Assembly (NCBI RefSeq): GCF_963677075.1
Contig: NZ_OY781873.1
Location: forward strand, 1,674,001-1,738,000
Length of the DNA stretch: 64,000 nucleotides
Direction: 5' to 3'
From: an uncultured Sphaerochaeta sp.
GTDB taxonomy: Bacteria > Spirochaetota > Spirochaetia > Sphaerochaetales > Sphaerochaetaceae
Shown in pieces: positions 17,851-25,983 of the stretch. Numbering within the stretch: the first letter of the stretch is position 1; the number at the start of each line of letters is the position of its first letter. The position numbers and the translations under genes are program-made. The notes under the pieces were generated by a model that worked only from the letters and a program-made list of their open reading frames with translations, was not told the origin of the DNA and ran no database searches.

Positions 17851-18852
17851 ATGAAGAAAAAGTTTGTATTGACTCTGGCGCTGGTTCTCATGGTTGCAGG
17901 AACTTTGGTTGCTGCTACCCCTATCGAAGTTAGCGGTACTTTCGAATCAGGTTACGATTTCGAATTCACAGCTCCTACTTTCGCTCAGACAAGTAGTGGT
18001 AATGAAGCTGAGGTCAAAACCTTGACCAGTATTTCTACGGATATGTGGAAAGTTTCACTTGCTACCGTTGGTGTTATGTATGATGGTGATGCTGCTGTTG
18101 CTGCAACTGCTGACATTTACCTTGACAAAGCATTGGCTGAAGAAGGTGTAGACTTGGGCGACATCTCTTTGACTCTTTCTCTCGGAAATGGTGTAAGTGG
18201 TGATGCTTCTTCTGTATATGCAGATCTCAATGACTATGTAGATGACGATGGTACTGCTGTTGGTATGTCTACTACTGGTGACAACTTTGGTGTTAAAATT
18301 GGGTATGCAGATCTCGTAACTGTTTATGCTTCTGCTGATCCTACCCTTAAGGCTTTCCCGATGGTCCTTGGTGCTACTATCACACCTGTTGATGGTGTTG
18401 AGGCTGCTGTTGGCTTTACCAATGATTACAGTGGTAACAATGCAATGACCGTTTCTGCAAAGGCTGATGTTGCAGCTCTTGCAGGTTTGGATTTCGACTT
18501 TGTTGCAACTGGTGCATTGATGACTGACCTTGGTGCTTCTACTTCTGCAATTGCTGCTGATGCTGAGCTTTCTATTGAAGGCATTGGCGCTTGGGTTGCT
18601 TATTACAATGACATGGCTAATGCCAATTTCTTGACTGCAAAGGCTTCCTATAGCACTAGCGTTGAAGGCATTGATCTTTCTGCTAGCTTCAAGGCTGACA
18701 TGGCTGATCTTGCTGTTTCTGGTGATGAAGAATTTACCATCGCAGCTGGCGCTGGTTACTCCATGGGTGGTGTTGATTATGCTTTGGATGCAGCATATGC
18801 AATCAAGGCAGCTACTTTCACCCTCAGCCCAAGCGTTTCTATCTCCTTCTAA
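17851..18852 (+). CDS. Abundant-type outer-membrane beta-barrel protein
   Basis: A 333-residue secreted protein with signal peptide MKKKFVLTLALVLMVAGT and likely cleavage after LVAA. The mature part is Ala/Asp/Thr/Ser-rich with alternating hydrophobic strands and ends in SPSVSISF, the terminal Phe typical of proteins inserted by the BAM complex. Codon use is skewed (many GCT, GGT, GTT), as in highly expressed genes. It has a long G-poor leader and a strong terminator, so it is monocistronic. It is probably a porin-like surface protein; no precise family is recognised. Confidence 0.75.
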   Translation: MKKKFVLTLALVLMVAGTLVAATPIEVSGTFESGYDFEFTAPTFAQTSSGNEAEVKTLTSISTDMWKVSLATVGVMYDGDAAVAATADIYLDKALAEEGVDLGDISLTLSLGNGVSGDASSVYADLNDYVDDDGTAVGMSTTGDNFGVKIGYADLVTVYASADPTLKAFPMVLGATITPVDGVEAAVGFTNDYSGNNAMTVSAKADVAALAGLDFDFVATGALMTDLGASTSAIAADAELSIEGIGAWVAYYNDMANANFLTAKASYSTSVEGIDLSASFKADMADLAVSGDEEFTIAAGAGYSMGGVDYALDAAYAIKAATFTLSPSVSISF

Positions 18853-18879
18853 TCGAAAGAGCTTAAAACGTTACCTAAC

Positions 18880-18906
18880 AAGTGGCCCATCGTTGATGGG
18901 TCACTT
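18880..18906 (+). terminator. Intrinsic terminator of the outer-membrane protein gene
   Basis: AAGTGGCCCATC and GATGGGTCACTT form a 12-base-arm stem (one G/T mismatch position) around GTT, followed by TTGCTTT. It lies 28 bp past the stop. Confidence 0.75.
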
Positions 18907-18951
18907 TTGCTTTATCTGCCCACTAGCTCAATAGAATGTAAGGAGCCTGCC

Positions 18952-19386
18952 ATGCGATCAGAAGCATCAACCGTAGATGAGTATCTCTCGGAGCTTAGCA
19001 ATGAGCAACGCTCCGTCATTGACCCACTCAGGAAGTTGATCCTAGAGAATCTTCCTGAGGGAATGCAGGAAAGTATGAACTGGGGAATGATCAGCTATGA
19101 AATACCCCTGCGTTCCTTCCCTGATACCTACAACAATCAACCACTTGGCTATGCAGCTCTTTCTGTACAGAAGCATGGATTCTCTCTTTACCTCATGCCG
19201 CTCTACATGGATGACAAGAAAATGGCTAAGCTGCAGAAGCAGAGCAAGAAGCTTATGATGGGAAAATCATGTATTCGGTTCAAAACCTTGGAACAACTAC
19301 CTCTCGACCTCATTGCAGAGATTCTTCGCTCCTATACCGTAGAAACGTACATCGAAGCATACAAGAATATTAAAGGCTCTTTATAA
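18952..19386 (+). CDS. DUF1801-family protein
   Basis: A 144-residue cytoplasmic protein of the DUF1801/YdhG-like family: STVDEYLSELSNEQRSVIDP, LRKLILENLPEGMQESMNWG and a conserved aromatic/hydrophobic core (GFSLYLMPLYMDDKK). Members have an iron-chaperone-like fold but no firm function. The ATG at 18952 is preceded by AAGGAG. It sits just after the terminator of the barrel gene and so needs its own promoter. Confidence 0.8.
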   Translation: MRSEASTVDEYLSELSNEQRSVIDPLRKLILENLPEGMQESMNWGMISYEIPLRSFPDTYNNQPLGYAALSVQKHGFSLYLMPLYMDDKKMAKLQKQSKKLMMGKSCIRFKTLEQLPLDLIAEILRSYTVETYIEAYKNIKGSL

Positions 19387-19548
19387 TTGACTGCATACGA
19401 TAGCAGATGTATCGTATCCATATCACTAATTCACTTTGGAGTTTGGATGAAAACCAATCATCTGGAGATTGTAAGGCAACCCTGGTAACGGTGTTGCTCT
19501 TTAAAACCAGATAACAGTACAGAGCCACACATACCGGGGATTCCTACT

Positions 19549-19571
19549 AAAACAGCGGTAGGCTGTTTTTT
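19549..19571 (+). terminator. Hairpin with U-run directly upstream of rsgA
   Basis: AAAACAGC pairs with GCTGTTTT around a 5-base loop, followed by more T. It ends only 18 bases before the rsgA start, so it either ends the DUF1801 transcript or acts as an attenuator in an rsgA leader. The 160 bp between the DUF1801 stop and this hairpin contain no gene and no riboswitch class I recognise. Confidence 0.65.
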
Positions 19572-19589
19572 ATATCTTTATAAACCCGG

Positions 19590-20693
19590 ATGGTACTCAT
19601 GCAACTACAACACATTACAACTCAACTCAGTTTCCTTGGGTGGAACGAACAACTGGCACAAAACTTTGTGCCTTTCAGTACGCTTGGGTATATACCTCTA
19701 CGTATCATCAAAGAAAGCAGAGGTTACTACTGGGGCAGTGATGGAATACAAACATATCTGTTGCAGCGCTCTGGCTCCTTCAATAATCTTCTAGATTTAG
19801 GAGTACAGCAAACTCCCGTAGTAGGGGATTGGTGTGCCGTGAACTCTTATGAGCCACAGAAAGGCTTAATCGAATCAGTACTTCCACGTATTTCTGAATT
19901 CCATAAACCACTTGTTCATGAGGAAGGATACGTCACAGGATTCCGTGAAGTGGTCGCAAGTAATGTGGATGCCGCCTTTATTGTGATCGACAGTCACTAT
20001 GACTTCAATATTCACAAGATTGAACGATATCTGTGCATTCTCTCTGCTGATCATATTACTCCCCTGTTGGTACTCACAAAGGTTGATCTAGTTGAAGATC
20101 CTCTGAGCCTGCAAAGAATCGCCTCTGAGCGTTTTACCTCCTTGAGGGTATTCCTAGTCGATTCTCTCACTGGGAATGGCATAGAGGGTCTTCTCCTTTC
20201 TCTGAAGGCAAGGAAGACCTACATGCTCTTAGGTTCCAGCGGCGCCGGGAAATCGACATTGGTAAATCGGCTCTATGGGAAGGAAATTTCCAAAACACAA
20301 TTGGTGCGTTCCAGTGATGGAAAGGGAAGGCATACCACTACCTCCAGGTCTCTCCACCAGCTTCCCTCTGGAGCTCTCCTGCTCGATACCCCAGGTATCA
20401 GGGGAGTGGGGATGAATAGCAGTGCTTCTGATATTGCTGAGAGTTTCTCTGACATTGCAGCCCTTGCTTCACACTGTCGGTTCCATGACTGTAGTCATAC
20501 AGCAGAGTCAGGGTGTGCAGTAAAGAACGCACTGCAATCAGGGGAATTGAAACAGGACAGGTATGAACACTACCTTTTACTGAAGCATGAAGCGATGAGT
20601 TGGGAAGAAGTGATGGGGCAGAGAAGGAAGAAGGATAAAACGTTGGGGAAGGTGCTCTATCAATACAGAAGGAGGGAGGGAAAACATGTATAG
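19590..20693 (+). CDS. rsgA: Ribosome small subunit-dependent GTPase A
   Basis: A 367-residue circularly permuted GTPase that helps 30S subunit maturation. The OB-fold region is N-terminal; G4 (LTKVDL) precedes G1 (GSSGAGKSTLVN) and G3 (DTPGIRG), and the C-terminal zinc knuckle reads CRFHDCSHTAESGC. An in-frame ATG at 19599 is an alternative start; neither has a good ribosome site. A degraded copy of its middle part lies about 1.2 kb downstream. Confidence 0.93.
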   Translation: MVLMQLQHITTQLSFLGWNEQLAQNFVPFSTLGYIPLRIIKESRGYYWGSDGIQTYLLQRSGSFNNLLDLGVQQTPVVGDWCAVNSYEPQKGLIESVLPRISEFHKPLVHEEGYVTGFREVVASNVDAAFIVIDSHYDFNIHKIERYLCILSADHITPLLVLTKVDLVEDPLSLQRIASERFTSLRVFLVDSLTGNGIEGLLLSLKARKTYMLLGSSGAGKSTLVNRLYGKEISKTQLVRSSDGKGRHTTTSRSLHQLPSGALLLDTPGIRGVGMNSSASDIAESFSDIAALASHCRFHDCSHTAESGCAVKNALQSGELKQDRYEHYLLLKHEAMSWEEVMGQRRKKDKTLGKVLYQYRRREGKHV

Positions 20694-20836
20694 ATGTTAG
20701 ACCATCCTTGATGCTTTGATTTCAAGGAAGACTTTATACAGTATACTTTCTCTTAATTCAAATCATCAGGGCAGATTTAGGAAGTTCTCACAGAAATAAA
20801 TGTACAAACATGCTAAAAAGGTATAATATAAATAGC

Positions 20837-21457
20837 ATGAAAGTACAGAGAGGTTTAGTAAGCAACCTTGATAATGCAAAGATTCTTAATATGGCAAAAG
20901 CACAGCAGGGGATCATCACGAGCACCCAAGTGACCAAGGCAGGCCTTCCAAGGCGATGCCTCTCCTCCATGGTACACAGCGGATTGCTTGTTCGAGTTGA
21001 GCGAGGTGTGTATACACTCCCGGATACTTGGGAAGATGAGTTTTATATTCTCCAATGGCGATTCTCAAGGGGAATCTTTTCCCATGAGACCGCTTTGTAT
21101 CTTCATGCACTGACCGACCGGACTCCTTCACGGTATACCATGACATTTCCCTTCGGATACAATGTGGGAAATGTCCTCAAGCGAGGTCTTGTAGCTAAAG
21201 TGGCCAGCAAGGAAACATATCAGTTGGGAATCATGACGCTATCTTCTCCAAGTGGTAACTCCATCAAAGCCTATAACATCGAGCGTACTCTCTGTGATAT
21301 GGTTCAAACCCGCCACAAAGCGGATATACAGGTGGTGAACCAGGCAATGAGGATATATGCCGCTTCACGGAAGAAGGATATTGCCCGCCTCATGGATTAT
21401 GCCAAAAAGCTTCGGGTCAAGTCAAAAATACAGACCTACATGGAGATTCTATTATAA
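20837..21457 (+). CDS. AbiEi-like antitoxin/regulator, without a visible AbiEii partner
   Basis: A 206-residue protein of the AbiEi family: N-terminal winged-helix part (QQGIITSTQVTKAGLPRRCL, then SGLLVRVERGVYTLP) and the C-terminal antitoxin domain (SHETALYLHALTDRTPSRYT; YNIERTLCDMVQTRH). In type IV toxin-antitoxin systems this protein represses the operon and counters the nucleotidyltransferase toxin AbiEii. No nucleotidyltransferase gene follows, so it is an orphan. A TATAAT at 20822-20827 lies very close to the ATG at 20837, so translation may begin at 20837 on a very short leader or further in at 20891. Confidence 0.78.
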   Translation: MKVQRGLVSNLDNAKILNMAKAQQGIITSTQVTKAGLPRRCLSSMVHSGLLVRVERGVYTLPDTWEDEFYILQWRFSRGIFSHETALYLHALTDRTPSRYTMTFPFGYNVGNVLKRGLVAKVASKETYQLGIMTLSSPSGNSIKAYNIERTLCDMVQTRHKADIQVVNQAMRIYAASRKKDIARLMDYAKKLRVKSKIQTYMEILL

Positions 21458-21576
21458 TATTGTAATCATACTTCCTTCCGTCGAAGAAAAGAAACAAGAA
21501 GCGGCCTTTTTGGCATTTGAAAGCGTAATTAAGCGATTAAAGAATTTTATAAAAACACTTACAAAATCTGGCGCAA

Positions 21577-21664
21577 ACCACTACCTCTAAATCTCTCCAA
21601 CAGCTCTCCTGCTCGATTCCCCTTAGGTATCAGTGAAGTAGGCATCGCTGATTCAATTAGTGAG
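21577..21664 (+). pseudogene. Decayed fragment of rsgA
   Basis: About 88 bp match the intact rsgA around 20333-20445: the shared blocks ACCACTACCTC, TCTCTCCA and GCTCTCCTGCTCGAT occur in order with small deletions, covering the G3 region. There is no open frame. The surrounding 21458-21786 contains nothing else I recognise. Confidence 0.7.
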
Positions 21665-21786
21665 TAGACAAAAGATGTATCACTACAAGCCATGATGAAT
21701 GTGAAGAACCATGAAGTTATGTGAACTCCTAGTGTTTTGATGGGTAACGCCATTGACGAATAGATGCTATGTGATGATACTGCGTA

Positions 21787-21805
21787 TATACCCTAAGGGG
21801 GTATA
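21787..21805. promoter_or_regulatory. CsoR-type operator in front of the SHOCT genes
   Basis: TATACCC-N5-GGGTATA, a perfect 7-bp inverted repeat. The same arms and spacing occur in front of the csoR gene at 30097-30115. Its position 10 bp before the first SHOCT start suits repression released by copper. Confidence 0.7.
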
Positions 21806-21814
21806 GGAGTACAA

Positions 21815-21991
21815 ATGATGCTAGTGTTACTTATTTTAGTAGGAGTATTTATTTACTTCATGGTTAGGTCTGATAAATCAGGGATTAAAACCCATGAGCC
21901 ATCAGCATTGGATGTAGTTAATCGCCGATACGCAAAGGGCGAGATCGATAGGGAAACCTATTTGGAATTACGCAAAGATCTTGGTTATTAG
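21815..21991 (+). CDS. Small SHOCT-domain membrane protein (58 aa)
   Basis: A 58-residue protein: an N-terminal hydrophobic segment (LVLLILVGVFIYFMV) followed by a C-terminal SHOCT motif (ALDVVNRRYAKGEIDRETYL). It starts after TAGGAG with a 5-base gap; a second ATG follows at once. The next SHOCT gene starts 11 bp after its stop, so they form an operon under the CsoR-type site. SHOCT is a short oligomerisation/targeting motif; the job here is unknown, but copper control is suggested by the operator. Confidence 0.75.
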   Translation: MMLVLLILVGVFIYFMVRSDKSGIKTHEPSALDVVNRRYAKGEIDRETYLELRKDLGY

Positions 21992-22002
21992 GAGGAATGT
22001 GT

Positions 22003-22266
22003 ATGTATAGTTCATTATTTTGGGACGCAGGAAGATTTGGTCATCATAGCTTCGGCTATGGAATGTATAATGGTGGTGGTATGTGGATCATGGGACTTTT
22101 TGTCCTTGCAGTAATTGCAGCCTTGACCCTATCCATTATTGCAATTGTCAGAACCTCAAAGAAGAGAAATGACTCAGGGGAAGCTCGCCATATTGTTGAA
22201 GAGCGATATGCAAAGGGTGAACTGACAAAGGAAGAGTATGATGTCATGAAGAAGGACCTACGATAA
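22003..22266 (+). CDS. SHOCT-domain membrane protein with His/Gly/Met-rich N-terminus
   Basis: An 87-residue protein: N-terminal stretch rich in His, Gly, Tyr and Met (GRFGHHSFGYGMYNGGGMW) that could bind copper, one TM helix (about residues 30-50), then a SHOCT motif (ERYAKGELTKEEYDVMKKDL). The ATG at 22003 is chosen because AGGAGG is 7 bases upstream; an ATG at 21997 is too close. It is second in the small operon behind a CsoR-type operator, and a strong terminator follows. Confidence 0.8.
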   Translation: MYSSLFWDAGRFGHHSFGYGMYNGGGMWIMGLFVLAVIAALTLSIIAIVRTSKKRNDSGEARHIVEERYAKGELTKEEYDVMKKDLR

Positions 22267-22312
22267 AGTCTTCCTATGAACTCTCTGAATCGTTGAAGTA
22301 CTACTCATAAAG

Positions 22313-22341
22313 CCAACTGCATCGAAATTCGGTGCAGTTGG
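22313..22341 (+). terminator. Intrinsic terminator of the SHOCT operon
   Basis: CCAACTGCATCG pairs with CGGTGCAGTTGG (12 bp, one T/G wobble) around a 5-base loop, followed by TGTTTCTTTC. It lies about 45 bp past the stop. Confidence 0.8.
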
Positions 22342-22375
22342 TGTTTCTTTCTGGGGATTTTTCCAAGCAAAGATG

Positions 22376-22516
22376 TTACGGCGTTGGTTGCTTGACTCCT
22401 CCACTAAACGTGAGGCCAGTCAAGGGACCTGCTGATGTATTGCAATTGATGGTCATCCGGCTTCCGGAAAAAGAGTAATAAATCGTAACATTGGAGTCAG
22501 AGCTAGGTCACGTCAA
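22376..22516 (-). pseudogene. C-terminal relic of the small-lipoprotein family
   Basis: A minus-strand frame ending at 22376 reads SNVTIYYSFSGSRMTINC and then SAGPLTGLTFSGGVKQPTP. This aligns with the end of the lipoprotein at 25302-25745 (DLSIQITFT, SGDGPLDGKTFTGGILQPSV). No start or signal peptide remains upstream; a stop interrupts the frame near 22516. It is a fourth, broken member of that family. Confidence 0.65.
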
Positions 22517-22529
22517 GCAATGTGCGCAA

Positions 22530-22695
22530 TTTCAGATGGATAGATCACTGGATTCTTCCACTGCCGGGGTGATATCTCGCTTGGGTATCCTTCGGTTTTT
22601 TACATTGCTCTTGCTGATCCATCAACTGATTCCATTTTTTCATACGTGTCAAGAAATCTGATTTTCTGTTCAAGTGTATACCTTCTATTTCCCAT
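22530..22695 (-). pseudogene. Possible transposase N-terminal fragment
   Basis: On the minus strand an ATG at 22695 begins GNRRYTLEQKIRFLDTYEKM and continues ESVDGSARAM before a stop at 22600; past the stop the frame reads KTEGYPSEISPRQWKN. The style is that of a transposase helix-turn-helix, but no catalytic part is present and I cannot name the family. It directly abuts the lipoprotein relic and may have destroyed it. Confidence 0.35.
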
Positions 22696-22834
22696 GGGGG
22701 CACCTCCTGTCTCCAGATGACCACCACTCAGAAAGTGTCTACCAAACTGTGCGTAGATTAAATCTGCCAGTCTTGCACGTTCATAGTACATAGTTTTTCC
22801 CTTGTAAAAGAGAAATCAGAGAAAAGCAGTCAAT

Positions 22835-24340
22835 CTAAAATCTCCTCACCGGTCTTGTGTAGTTGCTCTTATACTGATCGGTATCAATCGTATAGATTTT
22901 ATAGTTGGATAGGTCTATTGTCTGGTATTTTCCATCATCATTCACACCAGAAAACCAATAACGCTTTCCAGATGTAAATTCACCTGCATCATGTAAATAA
23001 AGGTTATCCAATCCCATTACCAGCTCAGTGAAGGATGGGAGATACCAATCATCAATTGGATTTTCAGCTTCACCTGCAGAGTAACCCTCGCAAGATGATT
23101 CTGCACCACTATCACTATCCTCATATTCAAGAAGGGGATCTCCACTTTCTTGGTTCCAAGTTTCATGAGCTACTTCCAAATATCGCCAAGGTTCGACTGA
23201 TGGTTGCTCTTCTCCTGCAGAAAACTTTCCATCATCACTGATATCAGCACCACTCAGTGCCCAGTCTCTTGTATCTCTTGTTCCCTTGTCAAAGGCGATA
23301 TATCCGCCTCCCGGCCCTTCAGAGCCAATAAGGTATCGGTTTTCTTGGATGGAATTAATTGGGATGTAGCTATCATCCATATGCTGGAGAATGTCCCAGT
23401 AGGGACCGGTCTCAGCATAAGCTTCTTCTGGTTGTAGTGTTTCTACATAGCCTTCTTCTTCATCAAACACATAGGCATGCAGAGCATATGCTTGATACCC
23501 TTTAGTTTCATCGAATTCCGCAAAGACTTTCCATGATCCATAGTCTAAGAAGTTGTTTGAGCGAATTGAATCTGCATACGGAGTATTTCTTGTATACGTA
23601 TCAGAAGGGGAAAGATCATATGTGAGAACCATGATTCCTTCATATGGTTGGTCTACTCCCTTCAGAGGTTCCCTGATGGATACATTGAAATTCATAGGAG
23701 CCTCATCTGTAGAAGACACTACAGCAAGATTCGACATCTGTATGGATAGATTAAGGTCTCCCTCATCAGCATCCCAGGTTATAATAACGATTTTCTTATT
23801 GCTTCGCAGGGTGGTATCTTCAAAATCTTTAACAGCTACTATATAGGAACCCAGTTCAGAAGTTTCTGAATCTGCTGTTACTGAAGAGATAAGCGTTCCC
23901 TCATGGGTAAAGGAAATAACATGTTCTCCATCTGGTGCTAGTATCTCAAAATCAATAAAACCAGTATCATAATTATCTTCCAATAGGAAATCAGAATCAG
24001 ACACCTCTTGCCCATCTAGATAAACAGAGACTTCATCATTATTTACTGAACTATAGTAATCAAAAATCTTTCCCGTAATTACTCGATACCCTTCTTCAGG
24101 GACTAGTGAGCTGTCATCACCACTAGAGCTGTCATCACCACTAGAGCTGCCATCACCACTAGAGCTGCCATCACCACTAGAGCTGTCATCACCACTAGAG
24201 CTGTCATCACCACTATCCTCTGTCTGATCTCCCCCTGTAGGATTAAGATCAGCTTCAAGGCATCCGCTTAGGATAAGAGTTATAGACAAAAGCAGAACAA
24301 AAACAACAGATAAGAATGAGATGTTTCTTCTCAATTTCAC
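22835..24340 (-). CDS. Large lipoprotein with Ser/Gly/Asp repeat linker and DUF1566-like C-terminus
   Basis: A 501-residue lipoprotein. Signal peptide with lipobox LILSGC; a linker at residues 40-80 made of six 6-residue repeats of the SSGDDS type; a middle region of unknown fold (about 85-330); and a C-terminal domain like DUF1566/Lcl surface modules (GPGGGYIAFDKG, WRYLEVAHETW, DWYLPSFTEL, VRRF at the end). It is probably exposed on the cell surface, with the acidic linker spacing the domains from the membrane. It stands alone; no partner gene is visible. Confidence 0.75.
   Translation of the reverse strand: MKLRRNISFLSVVFVLLLSITLILSGCLEADLNPTGGDQTEDSGDDSSSGDDSSSGDGSSSGDGSSSGDDSSSGDDSSLVPEEGYRVITGKIFDYYSSVNNDEVSVYLDGQEVSDSDFLLEDNYDTGFIDFEILAPDGEHVISFTHEGTLISSVTADSETSELGSYIVAVKDFEDTTLRSNKKIVIITWDADEGDLNLSIQMSNLAVVSSTDEAPMNFNVSIREPLKGVDQPYEGIMVLTYDLSPSDTYTRNTPYADSIRSNNFLDYGSWKVFAEFDETKGYQAYALHAYVFDEEEGYVETLQPEEAYAETGPYWDILQHMDDSYIPINSIQENRYLIGSEGPGGGYIAFDKGTRDTRDWALSGADISDDGKFSAGEEQPSVEPWRYLEVAHETWNQESGDPLLEYEDSDSGAESSCEGYSAGEAENPIDDWYLPSFTELVMGLDNLYLHDAGEFTSGKRYWFSGVNDDGKYQTIDLSNYKIYTIDTDQYKSNYTRPVRRF
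24108..24215 (-). repeat. Six 18-bp tandem repeats inside the lipoprotein gene
   Basis: Six in-frame copies of an 18-bp unit (GAGCTGTCATCACCACTA on the plus strand) differing only at one base in the two middle copies. They encode the Ser/Gly/Asp linker. Because the unit is a multiple of three, copy-number changes would lengthen or shorten the linker without breaking the frame. Confidence 0.9.
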
Positions 24341-24522
24341 AACATACCCCCAGTGATTGGTGATGGCATTTGAAAGTACTGAATGCGTTTCCGAAAGAAG
24401 CTCGGAGAATTAGTTCTTCAGAGTATGACAAAAAAAACAACACTCTCAACATAGACCGAACGGTATTCGATACCCTTGTTCTTATATACTTACCCCATGT
24501 GGAGTTTGCAGTCAACTAATTG

Positions 24523-24612
24523 GTACCAAGAAGTGTGGCCGAGCAGAGGTCACTTTGATATATAGCGGGTGCGAATCCCGTCCGGAAAGGCCTAACCAGC
24601 CACCGGTGGTAC
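24523..24612. ncRNA. Unidentified structured element (four nested helices)
   Basis: Within the gene-free 24341-24761 the sequence folds by eye into one long irregular stem: GTACCA(24523)/TGGTAC(24607), GTGGC(24535)/GCCAC(24599), AGGTC(24547)/GGCCT(24589), GCGGG(24565)/CCCGT(24577), with the GTGCGAATC-like apical loop. The pairs are all collinear, 21 bp in total. It vaguely recalls tRNA-Ser D and T arms but has no anticodon arm, and it does not match a riboswitch class I know. Strand is undecided. Confidence 0.4.
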
Positions 24613-24761
24613 TCAGCCTTGGAGGGAATTGGGCAACCGTTTTCTTTAAGCGTATTATCGGTGCCAAGAATTGTCACAAAATTCACACAGTTTGAGAGAT
24701 GGATCTTACTCGACCTAATCTTTGGTGTGTAGCAAATATCCGAATGGCTATTGTGATCTTT

Positions 24762-25229
24762 CTATGGTATCTTCTCCCCGTTCAGGAACGACTTACCGTC
24801 AAGAGGTCCATCACCACTGCAGGAGAAACTAAGCCGGTTGTTATCATTAAGGGAGAAGGTGATCTGAATGGTTAAATCATCTTGTGTATCTGTTATGCTG
24901 CTGTCTGTGAGATCTTGGCTGTATTTGTTATATGTCCCTACTAGAACCCCTTCGGAGTAAGAGCCCCCATTGCCCGTACAGGAAAAGGATAGTGTTCCTT
25001 GATGCCAGTCAATATCAGCTGATCCGGTGTTTCCAGTTGCGTCTGATTCATCAGGAAATATTCCAACCGCAATGTTGGTCATTCCCCCTTGGTCTGCAAA
25101 ATCCCAACCTCCCTTAATGGCAAGCAGTGATGTAGGAGCAGCATTTGTGGGAGTATTGCTGGAAGGATCACAGCCAAATAAGAAAAGCAGAACGATAAGA
25201 CCAATGGATAGAACAATGCTTTTGTACAT
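24762..25229 (-). CDS. Small lipoprotein of a local paralogous family
   Basis: A 155-residue lipoprotein: signal peptide with lipobox LFLFGC, then a mature part with WDFADQGGMTNIAV and the family ending NRLSFSCSGDGPLDGKSF. The ATG at 25229 has GGAG six bases upstream. It shares both mid and C-terminal motifs with the gene at 25302-25745 and more distantly with 26618-27064. The pattern (sandwich-like strands, two cysteines) suggests a small periplasmic or surface beta-fold; function unknown. Confidence 0.7.
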   Translation of the reverse strand: MYKSIVLSIGLIVLLFLFGCDPSSNTPTNAAPTSLLAIKGGWDFADQGGMTNIAVGIFPDESDATGNTGSADIDWHQGTLSFSCTGNGGSYSEGVLVGTYNKYSQDLTDSSITDTQDDLTIQITFSLNDNNRLSFSCSGDGPLDGKSFLNGEKIP

Positions 25230-25301
25230 AGAAAGCTCCAGAAACATACCTTCTAGGGAGGTCGTACGACTAAACACCAGTACTGCAGGAAATCAGGGGA
25301 C

Positions 25302-25745
25302 TTAAACCGATGGCTGTAGAATGCCTCCAGTGAAAGTCTTCCCATCCAGTGGGCCATCACCACTACAAGAGAAGCTCAGTCTATTATTTGTATCTAAGGT
25401 GAACGTAATTTGAATGGAGAGGTCTAGACCTGAGGTGTCAAGATTTGCTTCAGAACTATCGTCACAGTTATAGCTATAGGTTCCTGTGAGTATACTATCA
25501 TTGTATGCCCCGTCCCCATAACACCAGTAGGAGTAGGTTCCATCAGTCCAGCCAATATCTGCCATACCTGTTGTCGCATCATCAGGCGCGACAAATATAG
25601 ATATTTCAGTATATCCAGCTTGGTCTGGGAAGAGCCAGGTTCCTCCAAGTGATTGAAATAACAAGGGAGTAGTGCTTGAATCATCACACCCTGCAAGAAA
25701 GATAACCACCAAAAGAACAATACCAACTGCTATTCGTCTGATCAT
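25302..25745 (-). CDS. Small lipoprotein of a local paralogous family
   Basis: A 147-residue lipoprotein with lipobox IFLAGC, a WLFPDQAGYTEISIFVAPD block, four further cysteines and the family ending NNRLSFSCSGDGPLDGKTF. The ATG at 25745 is preceded by GGAG. It is a close paralogue of the next gene downstream (24762-25229), separated by 72 bp, so the two arose by tandem duplication. No enzymatic motif is seen. Confidence 0.7.
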   Translation of the reverse strand: MIRRIAVGIVLLVVIFLAGCDDSSTTPLLFQSLGGTWLFPDQAGYTEISIFVAPDDATTGMADIGWTDGTYSYWCYGDGAYNDSILTGTYSYNCDDSSEANLDTSGLDLSIQITFTLDTNNRLSFSCSGDGPLDGKTFTGGILQPSV

Positions 25746-25911
25746 AGAAAACTCCAGGAACAAACCTTCTAAAGAGGTCTCATGACGTAACGACATGTAT
25801 CCAACCTCTAGGAATGCATTTGAAAGGTATTTTTTTTGTCTGTTTCTGGTTTCCTTTCCCCGTAGGGTTTGCTGGCTAATAATATCGACTACTCTTAAGC
25901 TTGCGACATAT

Positions 25912-25932
25912 CGCTATATTTGTAGTATAGCG
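25912..25932. promoter_or_regulatory. Inverted repeat upstream of the lipoprotein pair
   Basis: CGCTATA-N7-TATAGCG, a perfect 7-bp inverted repeat in the gene-poor 25746-26617 stretch, about 170 bp before the lipoprotein start. It has the look of a repressor operator, perhaps left over from the decayed transporter next to it. Confidence 0.3.
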
Positions 25933-25956
25933 TATCCCTGCAAAGCTACAAGATAT

Positions 25957-25976
25957 GAGCCCCCTCTTGGGGACTC
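25957..25976 (-). terminator. Hairpin after the ABC-2 permease relic
   Basis: GAGCCCC and GGGGACTC face each other around TCTT, right after the relic's stop at 25984 on the minus strand. There is no long U-run. Confidence 0.35.
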
Positions 25977-25983
25977 AGTAGTA

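Noticed and set aside
24523..24612. tRNA-Ser or cobalamin riboswitch
   Set aside because: D- and T-arm-like pieces are present but no anticodon stem-loop; the cobalamin core blocks seen at 34661-34797 are missing.
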